A DNA stretch of 64,000 nucleotides from a virus. The stretch covers positions 37,915 to 101,914 of the IMG/VR virus record IMGVR_UViG_3300017746_000003; one strand, given 5' to 3'. A model generated the notes under the pieces. That model did no database searches, was not told where the DNA came from, and saw nothing but the letters and a program-made list of their open reading frames with translations. Positions 17,001 through 26,200 of this stretch are shown one piece after another; position 1 is the first letter of the stretch, and each line of letters starts with the position of its first letter. The translations under genes and the position numbers were made by a program.

Positions 17001-20000
17001 ACCAATAATCAACCTGCTATCACTCCTTATGTTGATGCTACTTCTCCTGCACAATCGTGGAGAGGATCATTACATAACTACTCTATTCTGTCAAATGATG
17101 AGTATGTAACCAGTGGAGGTGGCAATTTTGATCTGTCAAAGATCAATCTTATGACTATTGGTTTCATGCCTGAGTTTGGTGAGTTCTCAAGTAATCAAGG
17201 TACTTCAAATACTGAATTTGGTGCGATTATACAATCAAACGAATCTGACTTTTCCGAGATTGCATCAGGATTTGAAGTTGGCGATACTATTACTTTTTAT
17301 GAAAATGCTTCAACGTTTGTTAAAGTTGAAGTTGTATCTGTAGATTCTCCAGCATACCACCCAACGCTAGGTGTCATTGGTGATGGTAATGTTCTTGGAA
17401 GAAGAACCTTCCAACTTTTAGACAAAGCAAATAATTTAGCATACTCACCATATAATGAGCAAGAAACATTCATTACTCTAAATGGTGTTGCACAAGAACC
17501 AAAAAAAGCATACGAGATAAGTGGAAGTCAAATTACATTTGCATCTGCTCCTTTAGGACCTCAGTATCCTATTACTGGGGAAAATTTTGATGATACTTAC
17601 ACCACAGATCCAACAAAGTTTGTATGTAAATCATTTAAATTTAAAAATGATACATTTAATGCTAAGTATCTTAAAAAAATTAAAGATATCTCTGGAAGTT
17701 TTGATGGCATTTCTACAGAGTTTGCATTAAGTTGGGATGACGATACTATTGTTAAAACTGACACCAAAGAAAATCTTCTGATTTTTGTTAATGGTGTTTT
17801 GCAGGCAGTAAATAGCGCATATACTATTAGAAGGAGTGATAATGATTCCCAAACAGATATTATTGTATTCATTGAACCACCAAGAAATTTCTATGATGTT
17901 ATTGACTACACTCCAGAACAATTAGATCAAAAAGAATATTTCTATGGATATGGTGTTGGTAGTTATGATAGACTTAGAATTGATGAGAGATTGATTCCTT
18001 ATCGTGGTGAGGGACCATATCTTGTATTTGATGAAGAAACTGATACAGTCAAAAATATTAATGAAGCAGATTTTGCTTTAGTGTTTGTTGATGGTGTTCT
18101 ACAAGCACCTGATACTTATAAGTTAAATGGTCCAAATATTTCGTTTACAGAACAACTTATTAAGTATATTCCTAGTACTGGAGAATCTTTAGCAAGCAAA
18201 GTAGAAATTATTTCTTTGTTTGGTAGACAAGTTCCTAAAACTTTATCTGCATATGATTATGATAGAATTATTTTTAGAAATGAAGTTAGTATAGTTCTAA
18301 CTAAAGTATTAGATGATCCTAATGGAAAAGATGAATATATTGAGTGGCAGGAAAACTTTACTGCTTTTGATCCTTCTGTTACTAAGAATGTATTCACATT
18401 TGATGATAATGGTAACAGAGTATTCATCGGTAAACTTAATAGTGTAAGATTTGATCTTCTAGAAGACGGAACAGCAAATGGTGTAGCAAAACCAGGAGTT
18501 GTTGCAGAACAACTAACTATCAAGATTCTCAATGCAGAAAACCTCAAGTTTACCGCAAATGATTATGACCCAAGAGTTAGCGATGATGATGAACTAAGAA
18601 TTAAAGGAATCTTCATTACAGACCAACCTGATTTTACTAATTTCGTAAGTTTCAACGCAGCATATCCTATCTTTAAAATTGAATGGGATTATACTAAAAA
18701 TGCTGATGGTGACAGGGTTCTTGTTCAAGATATTCCCGATTGGTTGAAAGGATCTAAACTAGGTGATGATGCATACTTCAATCTTTATAATAATCTAGTT
18801 GACATTGCTCCTGGCGATGAAATTATGATTGATGGTGAGAAAGATTACAGAAAAGTTTTGTATATCCCGCCAGAAGTAAAAGGAAGAAACTTCAACAACG
18901 GACAGACTGCCAAGTTTGAGCACTATAGTCCTATTGAAGTTACTAACTATAATGATATAGTAAGAGGAGAGGGTCTTAGTGTTACTTGCACTATTGGTGA
19001 TGGTGGTGCCGTCACTGGTGTTGGTTTTAGTGACCTTGAGTGGAATAGAAGAGATCTAAAACTCTTTTTTGATACAGGTATTCTACTACAACCAACAGCA
19101 TATCAGTATTTTGTTCCACCTCAAGTTAAATTTATTCCTGTCGATGGAAGAGGTGGTGGTGCAAGAGCAGAAGTTCTCACTATTGCAGGACAAGTTTTAG
19201 ATGTTATTCTCATTGAGGGTGGCAGTGGATATACTCAACCACCTAAGGCAGTTGTAACACGAGGATATAACGTTCTACGTAAACCAAATAGAACTATTCA
19301 ATCTAACTATAGACTTGAGATTGGAACACAAATTGGTTTACAACAGCAAACCACCATTGCTACAGAGATTATTATTTCTGGTCAGGGACAATCGACTGGT
19401 CTCTTCTCTCTCATCTCGTTTGGTATTGTTGGTTCAGTTACGCCAATTGATAACGATGAAATTGTTAACATCATTACACCTGAGGCAGAAGAAGTTGGCG
19501 ATCAACTAAGTTTGCCTGAAGGCAACTCTATTATCTTTACTAAGAGGGATCCATTCACTGCAGTTGATCAGGTTGCATCTGAACTTATTATTAATGAGAC
19601 TCTCATCACAGTTACACTTGATAACCCAATTGCAAGTATCACTAACATCAGTCCTGTTGGTGGTGTTGATGTTATTATTAATAATCTACAGAAGATTATT
19701 AATACACCAATTGCATACTTCCGTGAAGAATCTGCATCTGCAACTGGTGCATTGTTGGATTCCCCACTATCTCCAATAGGTACTACTCTGTATGTTAATA
19801 ACACGTCTCTATTTGCAGACGTTGGTAAACTACAAGTTGGTAGAGAGATTGTTGGATATGAAAGAAAACTACAAGATAGATTCCTTAATGTTACTAGAGG
19901 ACTTGATAGAACTGTAGCAGTTGCTCATCCTGCAGGTCAATACATCAGAACTATCCCAGACTCTGTAAGGGTTATTGATGCTGGTCCTAGAAGTATTGTT

Positions 20001-20771
20001 GCTACTATCGTCAGTGTTGCACAGAGTAATGTATCCAACATTGAAGTTAAGAATCAAGTTCATTCTGTCAGTGATATTGTAGACGTTCAGGTAGATACTA
20101 ACCTTAAGATGACTCTACAGAAGGAAATTCAATCTTCTGTAACTGAAGTATCTGCTGCAATTCAAAATTATGTAATCTCACTAACTGAATCTTCTGTATT
20201 GATGAGCAGTGAGAGTGTATCTGTTGCTGCATCTACAATTCAATCTATTAATAGTGCTGAACTTCCTCAGCAGGTTCTTACTGATGTTATTGAATATGAG
20301 ATTGCTCCATACCTAGCATACAATGATCAAGTTGTAACATTAGAACTGATTTCTACAGCGACTCCATCCGAGTCTTCTGTATTGATGAGTGATGAAAGTG
20401 TATCTGTTGTTGCATCTACGATTCAAACTATTAACAATTCTGCTATTGTAACAGAAAAAGCACTAGATCTACACACTTCACAAGTTGAAACAACAATCTC
20501 TCAATCTCTACAAGTATTTGCAGCAATTCCTCCAGGCACTGATCCAGGTGGACTGAATTCACCAATTCCAGTTGCTTCTATTCTAAGTACCGAAACTGCT
20601 CTATATGCAGTTATTCACGGAACTGAAACTGAAGTTGCTATTCTTGGCAACCATCTACCAGTTCTTAATGGTAGAGATAAACCTGCAGATATTACGTTAA
20701 ATAGAGAGATGGGAGTCTTAGACTTCTTTGAAGAACTAGTTGTACTAGAAACCAGTGTCCTTCTCCGTTAA
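11010..20771 (+). CDS. gp7: Giant gp7-like baseplate wedge initiator, 3253 aa
   Basis: Position after gp6 and the N-terminus (VETRRISTLIESQLPEFIIN) match the protein annotated as gp7 in cyanophages. T4 gp7 has only 1,032 residues. Visible architecture: N-terminal about 250 aa wedge-like region; short beta modules GxGYxxPPxVxI at several places; a YHYH-like domain at about residues 715-850 (SPILGFAYDGNPIYGP, LDENNGRF, YPTGTYAYF, FPYILG); many DGxLQxPxxY fibre-like units at about residues 2150-2400; and a C-terminal duplicated 22-aa element. It probably builds an extended wedge arm or peripheral fibre. The gp7 label for the distal 2,000 residues is inference. Confidence 0.75.
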   Translation: MVETRRISTLIESQLPEFIINEYENFSKVIEKYYEQLELRGNPLDVISNITKYRDIDFYEKNLLKESTKVSSYVDAVDTTIQVEDASSFPETDGYISIGSEIIFYKSRTDYEFREVSRGVSGNQRLGDLYSSSQFVTTLAENHDINDNVQNISNLFLYAFVKNFENDYLASFPEKYLKEDVDKRTLIKNITDFYQAKGTDRSIQFIFNTLVSNDKPKVLRPKDNTLKSSFSDWVTSYALKVIVLEGNPDDLIGETIIQNLDPLNESIEYASAIVDNVFSAGSIDGLSLYEITIDTATLNNQFSTASKTRLTDGLPTNSDVGDRINVFSTEGFLQQGRIYINGEEVQYSSKNVDQFVISRRERSDGYAVDTNVYSYSTITSGDVRLLCLGVLYNLEQETSAPYSEPGDRIQISEPGFTDIDPILIDTNGNLRWFENDGYGSSGDINVGNVISKLKNNISAVYRDENYYYLATGGLPNRPILYSGIGQTLSDQKILRLIRKKPLTITESYETSQRDVGIFVDGTIAFSHKDFDQIKYGKITKFNIENKGNGYNDPPNVLINGAPGLARTFLSGETIGTIELETDNIFTSVPEVTITSGRGAEATAVVTFGTITSINVINSGEYYSTPPRVVITDKLGKGRFAEYKAILEDGKIVSFESVDQGKFYSKGNVIVEIIPVGRDGLVTCDVFTWTKNRYNKLQPDLDNNNSYVFPHYNPTRGFGYGVCASPTQLRTELSDDGTGHSPILGFAYDGNPIYGPFGFENPLDSTSTVGRIRSAYRIKATRTNGPSVDEFPIGTFIQDYEWIASTSIGKTELDENNGRFCVTPEYPTGTYAYFISVDSDGNPAFPYILGNNFYSLPVDSNYNADLTQDDLPTKAERYRIPGMDGNGSQSMLTIAETLSGNVETLSILNSTDQFKVGGKFQVSDVRTEGSGASAFVSSVVGKDILSMDCKSLETTNTKSVALVRLIAPTYLFENDIVTQEDSTFTGKVISDISNRSEFVLEEVSGTFVEGKELNSSSTIISILIDRNVFFTAESTLLLTDGADSTLATGRVLESVSNQNSVKVEVLSGEFVVPDSVTTAHFLQSTTLGDSVGGEVVVYSNLSKEIKAFAVRDDLVLVETDGTHNVGVNSYIDVEVDPDVSQTTTEYYVRKRFYQEIKLKTPSFGSLMIDTGVGRGDLLNGGLSYTAGNYVDVELIFLDQSKVRNGIGSPGDSKNAIATINVSDFNGTGYGSVSDFTITNKGSDYIKGDVLTVADADLNRLSNSVSSQRLAINVDHIGLAQLNTKLSLVQVNKLSVDDLLKIDSEIVKIVSIDSSNREVTIERGIEGSNIVDHFDGTLVSLYKGVYRFDANSRPLGIGPNDPTIISYDSTTQNIVLAYNYSSTSPREVTLSSVFQDNSSPKKSIALSSVIPGENRLEFSKDVNFATFGVNTDIRIQKYYNYVFDTSHVSMQGVFLDFSASRTGTIFTEEKIVSGIQPGNAGSFVSITLGFGPNIVGQTQQRFPVNFDTYYYFIKSNSDVNTDGAALRVIDDPIAGSKQILFSSQTKFAYAYTEIPDYNGKGDLRYNTDSPFAIGKIKYATIDNKGIDYKRLPVITGCNVDSDNQPNLNVQWDSITKTILGVEILQGGKNFVSPKAYVSRGDGTGAVFNVFQDAGRIVRIDVVNEGSGYNYIPEITIYEGGVEAYFGSDNIGLPKNVSIVKSGGGYHNDTTILPKFTSHYALIIRGQSKFFKGERVEQRDGNRLVFSAIISDKGWRLGTNILRLEKITGNVDFNLPLVSVMQTSRSVEVVDVLSTQFKPTIKSFSDNMGRFTSDKGKIGDRNQRLTDSFFYQDYSYVIQSKTPINTWRDLIKQTTHPAGFLMFGEVVIESEQESSMPIEQPKSDKISFIELAPKNVTVERKSTRVTQSSIRVRDTNLRRGIGSVSINEYDTEGILSKELILAQDFSGRYATQEDYIGPIKSITKVGDGTSEIAVGFGGGTNFTTIAGEYNHWVKFKMLGNTNNQPAITPYVDATSPAQSWRGSLHNYSILSNDEYVTSGGGNFDLSKINLMTIGFMPEFGEFSSNQGTSNTEFGAIIQSNESDFSEIASGFEVGDTITFYENASTFVKVEVVSVDSPAYHPTLGVIGDGNVLGRRTFQLLDKANNLAYSPYNEQETFITLNGVAQEPKKAYEISGSQITFASAPLGPQYPITGENFDDTYTTDPTKFVCKSFKFKNDTFNAKYLKKIKDISGSFDGISTEFALSWDDDTIVKTDTKENLLIFVNGVLQAVNSAYTIRRSDNDSQTDIIVFIEPPRNFYDVIDYTPEQLDQKEYFYGYGVGSYDRLRIDERLIPYRGEGPYLVFDEETDTVKNINEADFALVFVDGVLQAPDTYKLNGPNISFTEQLIKYIPSTGESLASKVEIISLFGRQVPKTLSAYDYDRIIFRNEVSIVLTKVLDDPNGKDEYIEWQENFTAFDPSVTKNVFTFDDNGNRVFIGKLNSVRFDLLEDGTANGVAKPGVVAEQLTIKILNAENLKFTANDYDPRVSDDDELRIKGIFITDQPDFTNFVSFNAAYPIFKIEWDYTKNADGDRVLVQDIPDWLKGSKLGDDAYFNLYNNLVDIAPGDEIMIDGEKDYRKVLYIPPEVKGRNFNNGQTAKFEHYSPIEVTNYNDIVRGEGLSVTCTIGDGGAVTGVGFSDLEWNRRDLKLFFDTGILLQPTAYQYFVPPQVKFIPVDGRGGGARAEVLTIAGQVLDVILIEGGSGYTQPPKAVVTRGYNVLRKPNRTIQSNYRLEIGTQIGLQQQTTIATEIIISGQGQSTGLFSLISFGIVGSVTPIDNDEIVNIITPEAEEVGDQLSLPEGNSIIFTKRDPFTAVDQVASELIINETLITVTLDNPIASITNISPVGGVDVIINNLQKIINTPIAYFREESASATGALLDSPLSPIGTTLYVNNTSLFADVGKLQVGREIVGYERKLQDRFLNVTRGLDRTVAVAHPAGQYIRTIPDSVRVIDAGPRSIVATIVSVAQSNVSNIEVKNQVHSVSDIVDVQVDTNLKMTLQKEIQSSVTEVSAAIQNYVISLTESSVLMSSESVSVAASTIQSINSAELPQQVLTDVIEYEIAPYLAYNDQVVTLELISTATPSESSVLMSDESVSVVASTIQTINNSAIVTEKALDLHTSQVETTISQSLQVFAAIPPGTDPGGLNSPIPVASILSTETALYAVIHGTETEVAILGNHLPVLNGRDKPADITLNREMGVLDFFEELVVLETSVLLR
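12634..12910 (+). repeat. GxGYxxPP beta modules in gp7 (first pair)
   Basis: Two encoded units, NKGNGYNDPPNVLI and NSGEYYSTPPRVVI, separated by about 70 residues. Further gp7 copies occur near 14715, 15745, 15870, 15985, 16100 and 19215. The same module recurs in gp8 and in three later proteins. Confidence 0.65.
20187..20435 (+). repeat. Duplicated 22-aa element at the gp7 C-terminus
   Basis: ESSVLMSSESVSVAASTIQ (from 20187) and ESSVLMSDESVSVVASTIQ (from 20370) are 183 bases (61 codons) apart and also very similar in DNA. This suggests a recent in-frame duplication. Confidence 0.8.
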
Positions 20772-20776
20772 AATCA

Positions 20777-21322
20777 ATGCCACAAACGCAGTTACAATTA
20801 GCAAGTCCTTATAATGAGGTACTTAAAAGAAATACTTTAGTTATTAAAGTAGAAAATTTTAAGCAAAGAAAACCAGAAGGATTTGATTCGTTTGATTCTG
20901 GTAATGCTTTCCATACTCTTGCGGCTTTTGAAAAGCACATTTTTAGTGGTGATAATGTTATTGATGATTTAACAAGAGAATTTCCTACTCTTCAAATTAG
21001 AGATTTTGAAATAAGACCAAATTCTTCATTTACATTGACAGGTAGTAAATTTAATTTTGCTGGTTCTACTCAAACATTACCTTTTGGATCTACCATCAAT
21101 AGTCTACAAGTATTGACTACTGATGAGTCAAATCAAACAATTCTTGACGCAGACACTAGCATTACAAGATTTGCAAGTGCTGGACATCTTTTTATTGGTG
21201 GTAGTGCGCGTACTCTTTTCGAGTATACATCCAAGACTGCCACAGGATTTATTGGTTATGTTAAATCTGGAAATGTGAATATTCCGCCTTCTACGGAGTT
21301 CATCCAGTATTCTGTTGAATGA
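20777..21322 (+). CDS. Putative virion protein between gp7 and gp8, 181 aa
   Basis: No T4 counterpart recognised. Begins PQTQLQLASPYNEVLKRNTLV, has an acidic helical middle and a beta-rich C-terminal half (SSFTLTGSKFNFAGSTQ). Codon use and the six-base gap after gp7 show that it is co-expressed with the baseplate genes. It is probably a baseplate accessory or wedge-bridging protein. Confidence 0.6.
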   Translation: MPQTQLQLASPYNEVLKRNTLVIKVENFKQRKPEGFDSFDSGNAFHTLAAFEKHIFSGDNVIDDLTREFPTLQIRDFEIRPNSSFTLTGSKFNFAGSTQTLPFGSTINSLQVLTTDESNQTILDADTSITRFASAGHLFIGGSARTLFEYTSKTATGFIGYVKSGNVNIPPSTEFIQYSVE

Positions 21323-21335
21323 TCAAACTATATTG

Positions 21336-21343
21336 TATAAATA
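21336..21343 (+). promoter_or_regulatory. Consensus late promoter of gp8
   Basis: TATAAATA, identical to the T4 late consensus, 34 bases before the gp8 ATG. One of two exact matches among the promoters identified here. Confidence 0.8.
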
Positions 21344-21376
21344 AATCAAGACAACAACGTTCTAGAGAAAAAATAA

Positions 21377-23245
21377 ATGGCTGCAATTATTTCAGACAAA
21401 TTTAGAATTTTCAATGCTAAACAATTTCTAGAGTCTCTGTCCGAAGGCAGTAGTGATACTGGATCCGACAGAACTAGAATGTACTTCTTTGTGGGTCGTC
21501 CACAAGCATGGAATTCATACTTGGAGATTTACTCCGCAAACGCAACAGCATTTACTGCTGGTCAGTTTGTTTATGTTTCTACCGATACGAATGGATCGTA
21601 TACTTGGGCAAATGCACCTTTCAAGGCAAGCATTGTAGCAGTATACGAAAATTCTCTTATCCTTAGTTCAATTTCTCCAAGTACATCTTCAACTCCTCTC
21701 CCCAACTCTGTAGTTGAAGGTTGGAACGGAGCATCAGATACAGGAGCAGAAGCAAGAGCAGGTGTATATCGCTTTGCTACAGAAGACACCCCTCCTACTC
21801 CACTGGATCACCAGTCGGAAAAATTTGATGTTTATGATGAAATTATTGCTGCTAAGCGTATCACCGATTCGTTTGCTCGTGGTGTAATTACTCGTTACGA
21901 TTGGAACACGCTTGCTGCGGAACCTCGTTTCGACATGTACAAGCCTGACTACACCGCAACCACGACTGGTCAGATCGGCAAACTAGCACTTACTAATGCC
22001 GCATCTCTAGCAACTGCTAAGTACTATGTAATCAACTCCAACTACGAGGTATTCAAGTGCCTCTATAATGGTGAGTTCCCTGGCAGAACTTCCCCTAACC
22101 CCCAGTACGAACCCAAGACCTCTCCTTCTGCTGGTCAAGGTACTTATAATGGTAATGTGTTTACCGAAGGTGGTGACCTAGAAGTTTCTAACACTGCGGG
22201 TTATGCTTGGAAGTATATGTACACCATCCCAACAGATGATGTTCTTCGCTTCCTTTCTACCAACTTCCTTCCCATCAACCTACCATCGGAAAGCACTAGA
22301 GCTGCTGTTCAATCCGCTGCGATTGAAGGTGCAGTAAGCGTTGTTCTGGTAGAAGAAGTTGGCGCTGGTCTTCCTAACGGAACCCACTATGCACCTATTA
22401 ATGGTGATGGTCAACTTGCTGGTGGTACTGAAGCAGTTGTAGAAATCGTAGTTGCTTCTAATGCTATCCAGTCTGCTAAAATTGTAACAGAAGGTGCTGG
22501 TTATACTTATGGTTCAGTCAACCTTGCTGACGGCGTAACAGTCGGTGGCATTAAGACTGGTCTATTTACTACTTCTGCACTCACAACTGGACGCACTGGT
22601 GTTTCTGGCACAGGTGCTTTGGAAGTTATTATTGCTCCCGAAGGTGGTCATGGTGCAGACATGGAGTCTGAGTTCGGCGCTAAGCGTGTTATGACGAACA
22701 TTCGTTTGACCTACGCTGAAGGTTCTGGCGACTTCCCCGTTGATAACGACTTCCGTCGTATCGGCATTATCAAGGACCCATACAACTACGGCACTACCGA
22801 TTTCGCAACTAACGACACCCGTAATGGTTTGTTTGCAGTTAAGATCGAAAATGCAACTGCTGACTACAATGCTGATGAAGAAATTACTCAAGCATTGTCT
22901 ACTGGTGGTACTGCAAAAGGCACCGTAGTTTCTTGGACTCTTGATTCTGGTTCTACCACTGCTGGTGTTCTTAAGTACATCCAAGTCCCTGGTCTACATG
23001 CAGAAAACGGAGTTGTAAGAGAATTTGATTCTAGTGCTGCTGTTGTTGGTACTTCATCTCTTGCTTCTGGCACAGTTGATCAAGCAACCACTGCTGTCAC
23101 ACTTCTAGGTGTTAGTTTCACCAATGGTCAAGGTAATCCTGAGATCGAAGCGAACTCTGGAGATGTCATTTATGTTGAGAACAGAAGACTCATCACACGT
23201 GCTCCTGACCAAATTGAAGACATCAAGTTAGTAATTGAGTTCTGA
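21377..23245 (+). CDS. gp8: Baseplate wedge subunit gp8, 622 aa
   Basis: Gp8 joins gp7 and gp10 in the T4 wedge. Hallmarks of the family are near the start: IISDKFRIFNAKQFLESL, MYFFVGRPQAW, then KRITDSFARGVITRYDW and AWKYMYTIPTDDVLRFL at about residues 270-290. T4 gp8 is 334 aa. The extra length here is in the C-terminal half, which holds a GAGY module (near 22495) and a GxA/SGTAKG-type module (22852-23060) also seen in gp14. Codons are more C-ending than in gp7, consistent with stronger expression. Confidence 0.85.
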   Translation: MAAIISDKFRIFNAKQFLESLSEGSSDTGSDRTRMYFFVGRPQAWNSYLEIYSANATAFTAGQFVYVSTDTNGSYTWANAPFKASIVAVYENSLILSSISPSTSSTPLPNSVVEGWNGASDTGAEARAGVYRFATEDTPPTPLDHQSEKFDVYDEIIAAKRITDSFARGVITRYDWNTLAAEPRFDMYKPDYTATTTGQIGKLALTNAASLATAKYYVINSNYEVFKCLYNGEFPGRTSPNPQYEPKTSPSAGQGTYNGNVFTEGGDLEVSNTAGYAWKYMYTIPTDDVLRFLSTNFLPINLPSESTRAAVQSAAIEGAVSVVLVEEVGAGLPNGTHYAPINGDGQLAGGTEAVVEIVVASNAIQSAKIVTEGAGYTYGSVNLADGVTVGGIKTGLFTTSALTTGRTGVSGTGALEVIIAPEGGHGADMESEFGAKRVMTNIRLTYAEGSGDFPVDNDFRRIGIIKDPYNYGTTDFATNDTRNGLFAVKIENATADYNADEEITQALSTGGTAKGTVVSWTLDSGSTTAGVLKYIQVPGLHAENGVVREFDSSAAVVGTSSLASGTVDQATTAVTLLGVSFTNGQGNPEIEANSGDVIYVENRRLITRAPDQIEDIKLVIEF

Positions 23246-23248
23246 CCT

Positions 23249-23256
23249 CCTAAATA
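23249..23256 (+). promoter_or_regulatory. Late promoter
   Basis: CCTAAATA, 35 bases before the ATG at 23291, just after the gp8 stop. Confidence 0.6.
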
Positions 23257-23290
23257 ACGTTAGGAAAACCAGGACGTTAGTGCATATACA

Positions 23291-26200
23291 ATGCCTCAAA
23301 ATACTAACTTAAACGCATCGCCTTACTTTGAAGACTTTGATTCTCAGAATAATTTCTATAAGGTCTTGTTTAGACCAGGGTTTGCGGTACAGACTAGAGA
23401 ACTAACAACTCTCCAGTCTGTATTACAAACTCAATTAGAATCATTCGGGAGGAACGTCTTCAAGCAAGGCGATCTTGTTGTGCCTGGAGAAGTCGGGTTC
23501 AATACGAAACTAAATTACGTTAAACTATCTTCTGTTTCTGAGGTTGCAATCAGTGACGAAGCAGGAAACGTTGTATATCAAAAATATGACATTAGTCAAC
23601 TGGTCGGTCTGAAAATTCAGGGTGTATCATCTAGTGTTATTGCAAGTGTTATTGCTACAGAATTTGGTTCTGATACAGAATCAGATACAATTTATGTCAA
23701 TTACTTGGACTCTGGCGCATCTGGCGACGAAGAGAGATTCCGTCAAGGTGAGACTCTAGAAGTAATTGGTGGTGTTAATTCTCCTCTATTGGTTGTCGGA
23801 ACTGATGGAGTATCTCTTCCTACCAGTATCAGTGTTACTGATCCTGACACAGGTATTGAACAATTTATTGATAGTCCTGCATTGGGATTTGCTTCTGCTA
23901 TAAAAGTAGAAGAAGGTATTTACTTTGTTAATGGATATTTTGTAAGAAATGCCGAGCAACTTTTAGTTGTTAGCAAATACTATGATGCACCTTCCAGCAA
24001 AATTGGTTTTAAAATTGTAGAGTCTCTGGTTACACCTGAGGAAGATAGTTCCTTGTATGATAATGCAAGGGGGTATTCTAATTTCTCTGCTCCTGGTGCT
24101 CATAGACTTAAAATTAATCTAGAACTTGTTAAGTATGGTTACTATGATCTAACTGATAAGAATTTTATTCAGTTACTACTTATTAAACGTGGTACTATTC
24201 AGAAACAAATTAAAGCAAATGACTATTCTCTTGTAGAAGCAGCAATTGCTAAGAAAACTTTTGACGAATCTGGTGATTATGTTGTAGAACCATTCCCTCT
24301 ACAAGTTAGAGAGTATTATCAAAATGATAATAACCTAGGATTCTATACTGCCGATGATGATGGACTTGTTAATGGTCTATCAGTAAATCAAGCATCCGCA
24401 AAACTCCTAGGAACTATTGGTTCTGGCAAAGCATATATTAAAGGATATGAAGTTAAAAATAAAGAGAGTAAGTATCTCGAAATTGATAAAGCAAGAGATA
24501 CAATTAAAAGAGAAAATCAGACACTAAAAACAACAGGTCTAACTTCCTTCTATATTAGTAATGTATATGGTACAACTCCACTTAATGCTGAGGGTGCTGA
24601 ACTAACATCGTATCCTACATTATTTTTAAATTCTACTTACAATGATGGTTCTGTCGGTCTTAATGACACAGAAGCAAGTGATGGTGTCAAGCAGACTACC
24701 AATCGCCGTGGACAAGGATATGGCGTAGAAGAAGGAGTCAAGACAATCTATTGTCAGATTGAAGCTGGATCTGGTTTTGGCATCGCAGATATGACTGATG
24801 CTAACTTTAAATCTCAGTTTAAAAAATTATATTTTATCAAAACTAGAGCTGCTAGTCAGGTTACTAGTTATGGAGAGGTAGATGTTTTAGCATTCTCCAT
24901 TGTATCTCGCCCAGAAATTTCTGCCGCTGGTGCAAATCAATTTGTTGAAATTACAGTAAAAGGAAATAGATCTGAACTAGATATTTTTGTGATTGATTAT
25001 GATGCATCAGCATCAAATAAACTGAGGAAGTTGTTTAAATCACAAGCAGATGTTGAAGATAATAGTAGCGAACTATTTGATCTGCGTGATTATAATGAAA
25101 CTATTACACCTATCGTAGGTATTGCTAAACCAAAAAATATTGCTTTAAAAGAAATTAGTTCTGGTTTTAATAAAGATCTTGATAAGATTGTATCTAAAGG
25201 TAGACTTGCTGGTGGTCTAGAACAATACAATTCTATTTTTGACCTTTCATATTTTGCTCCTCAATTTTTCACAAGAATTCTTTTAGAAACAGAAATTACT
25301 GGAGATTCTTTTAATCCTGGTAAGTACATTTATGGTTCCCTAAGTGGTGCTATTGCTGTTATTGAGGGAGGTACGTTGGCTACCTACTCGTCAGTCTCCA
25401 AGTTGTTTGTTACTATGGTGTTTGGTGAGTTTAAAGGTGGTGAAACAATTACATCAGAAACTGGCGAAACAATTAAGATTGCAACGGATAATACAATTTC
25501 CCACTTTATTATTCCTACTAGGGGAGATAGTTATGCTGCAGGAACAAGAATTATCCTTGATGGTGTTACTTATGATGAGTCTTCAATTGCTATTGTTAGA
25601 TCTGGTGCAGGTGCTTTAGATACGATCTATGTTAACGATAGAGCTTCTACAGACACTCTATACTCACGTCCTCCGATTGTTGAGTTTACTGGTACTGTCC
25701 CAACTAATGTTGCTGTTGTTACTCCTGTTCTATTCAGAAATACAGTATATACATATTCTCCAAAGAATATTAAATCTGTATTCTCTCAGTTTGGTTCTGG
25801 TAATGCCAATAAATTCTCTGCTGATATTGAACTTGAAAAGACTGGATATGTCAATACAATTTCAGTAACTGACTTTACCTTCTCAGGCACTGCAGGGTAC
25901 AAGTTTATCGAGTGTAATGGATTTGGTGGTGATGCGTCGAAGAACCTTGTTCAAGGCGACGTGGTGCAGTTCTCAGACGTTACTGGTGCTGTATATAAGT
26001 ACATCGTTCAATATGCTACTAGACCTGACGGAACAAAGAGATCAAGAATCTATCTAGATAGAGCTCTGCAGGCAAATGTAGAGAATGCTTCTGTTGTTCT
26101 GCAAAGACCAATAATTGAAAATCCAAGCGGTACTCTAGTTTTCCCAACTGGCGATAAGCAGATCAAGACTCTTATTGATTCTTCAGAAGACTCCAAGATC

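Noticed and set aside
22562-22984. 140-aa open frame on the minus strand in gp8
   Set aside because: Antisense to a well supported gp8 coding region; no promoter or ribosome site found.
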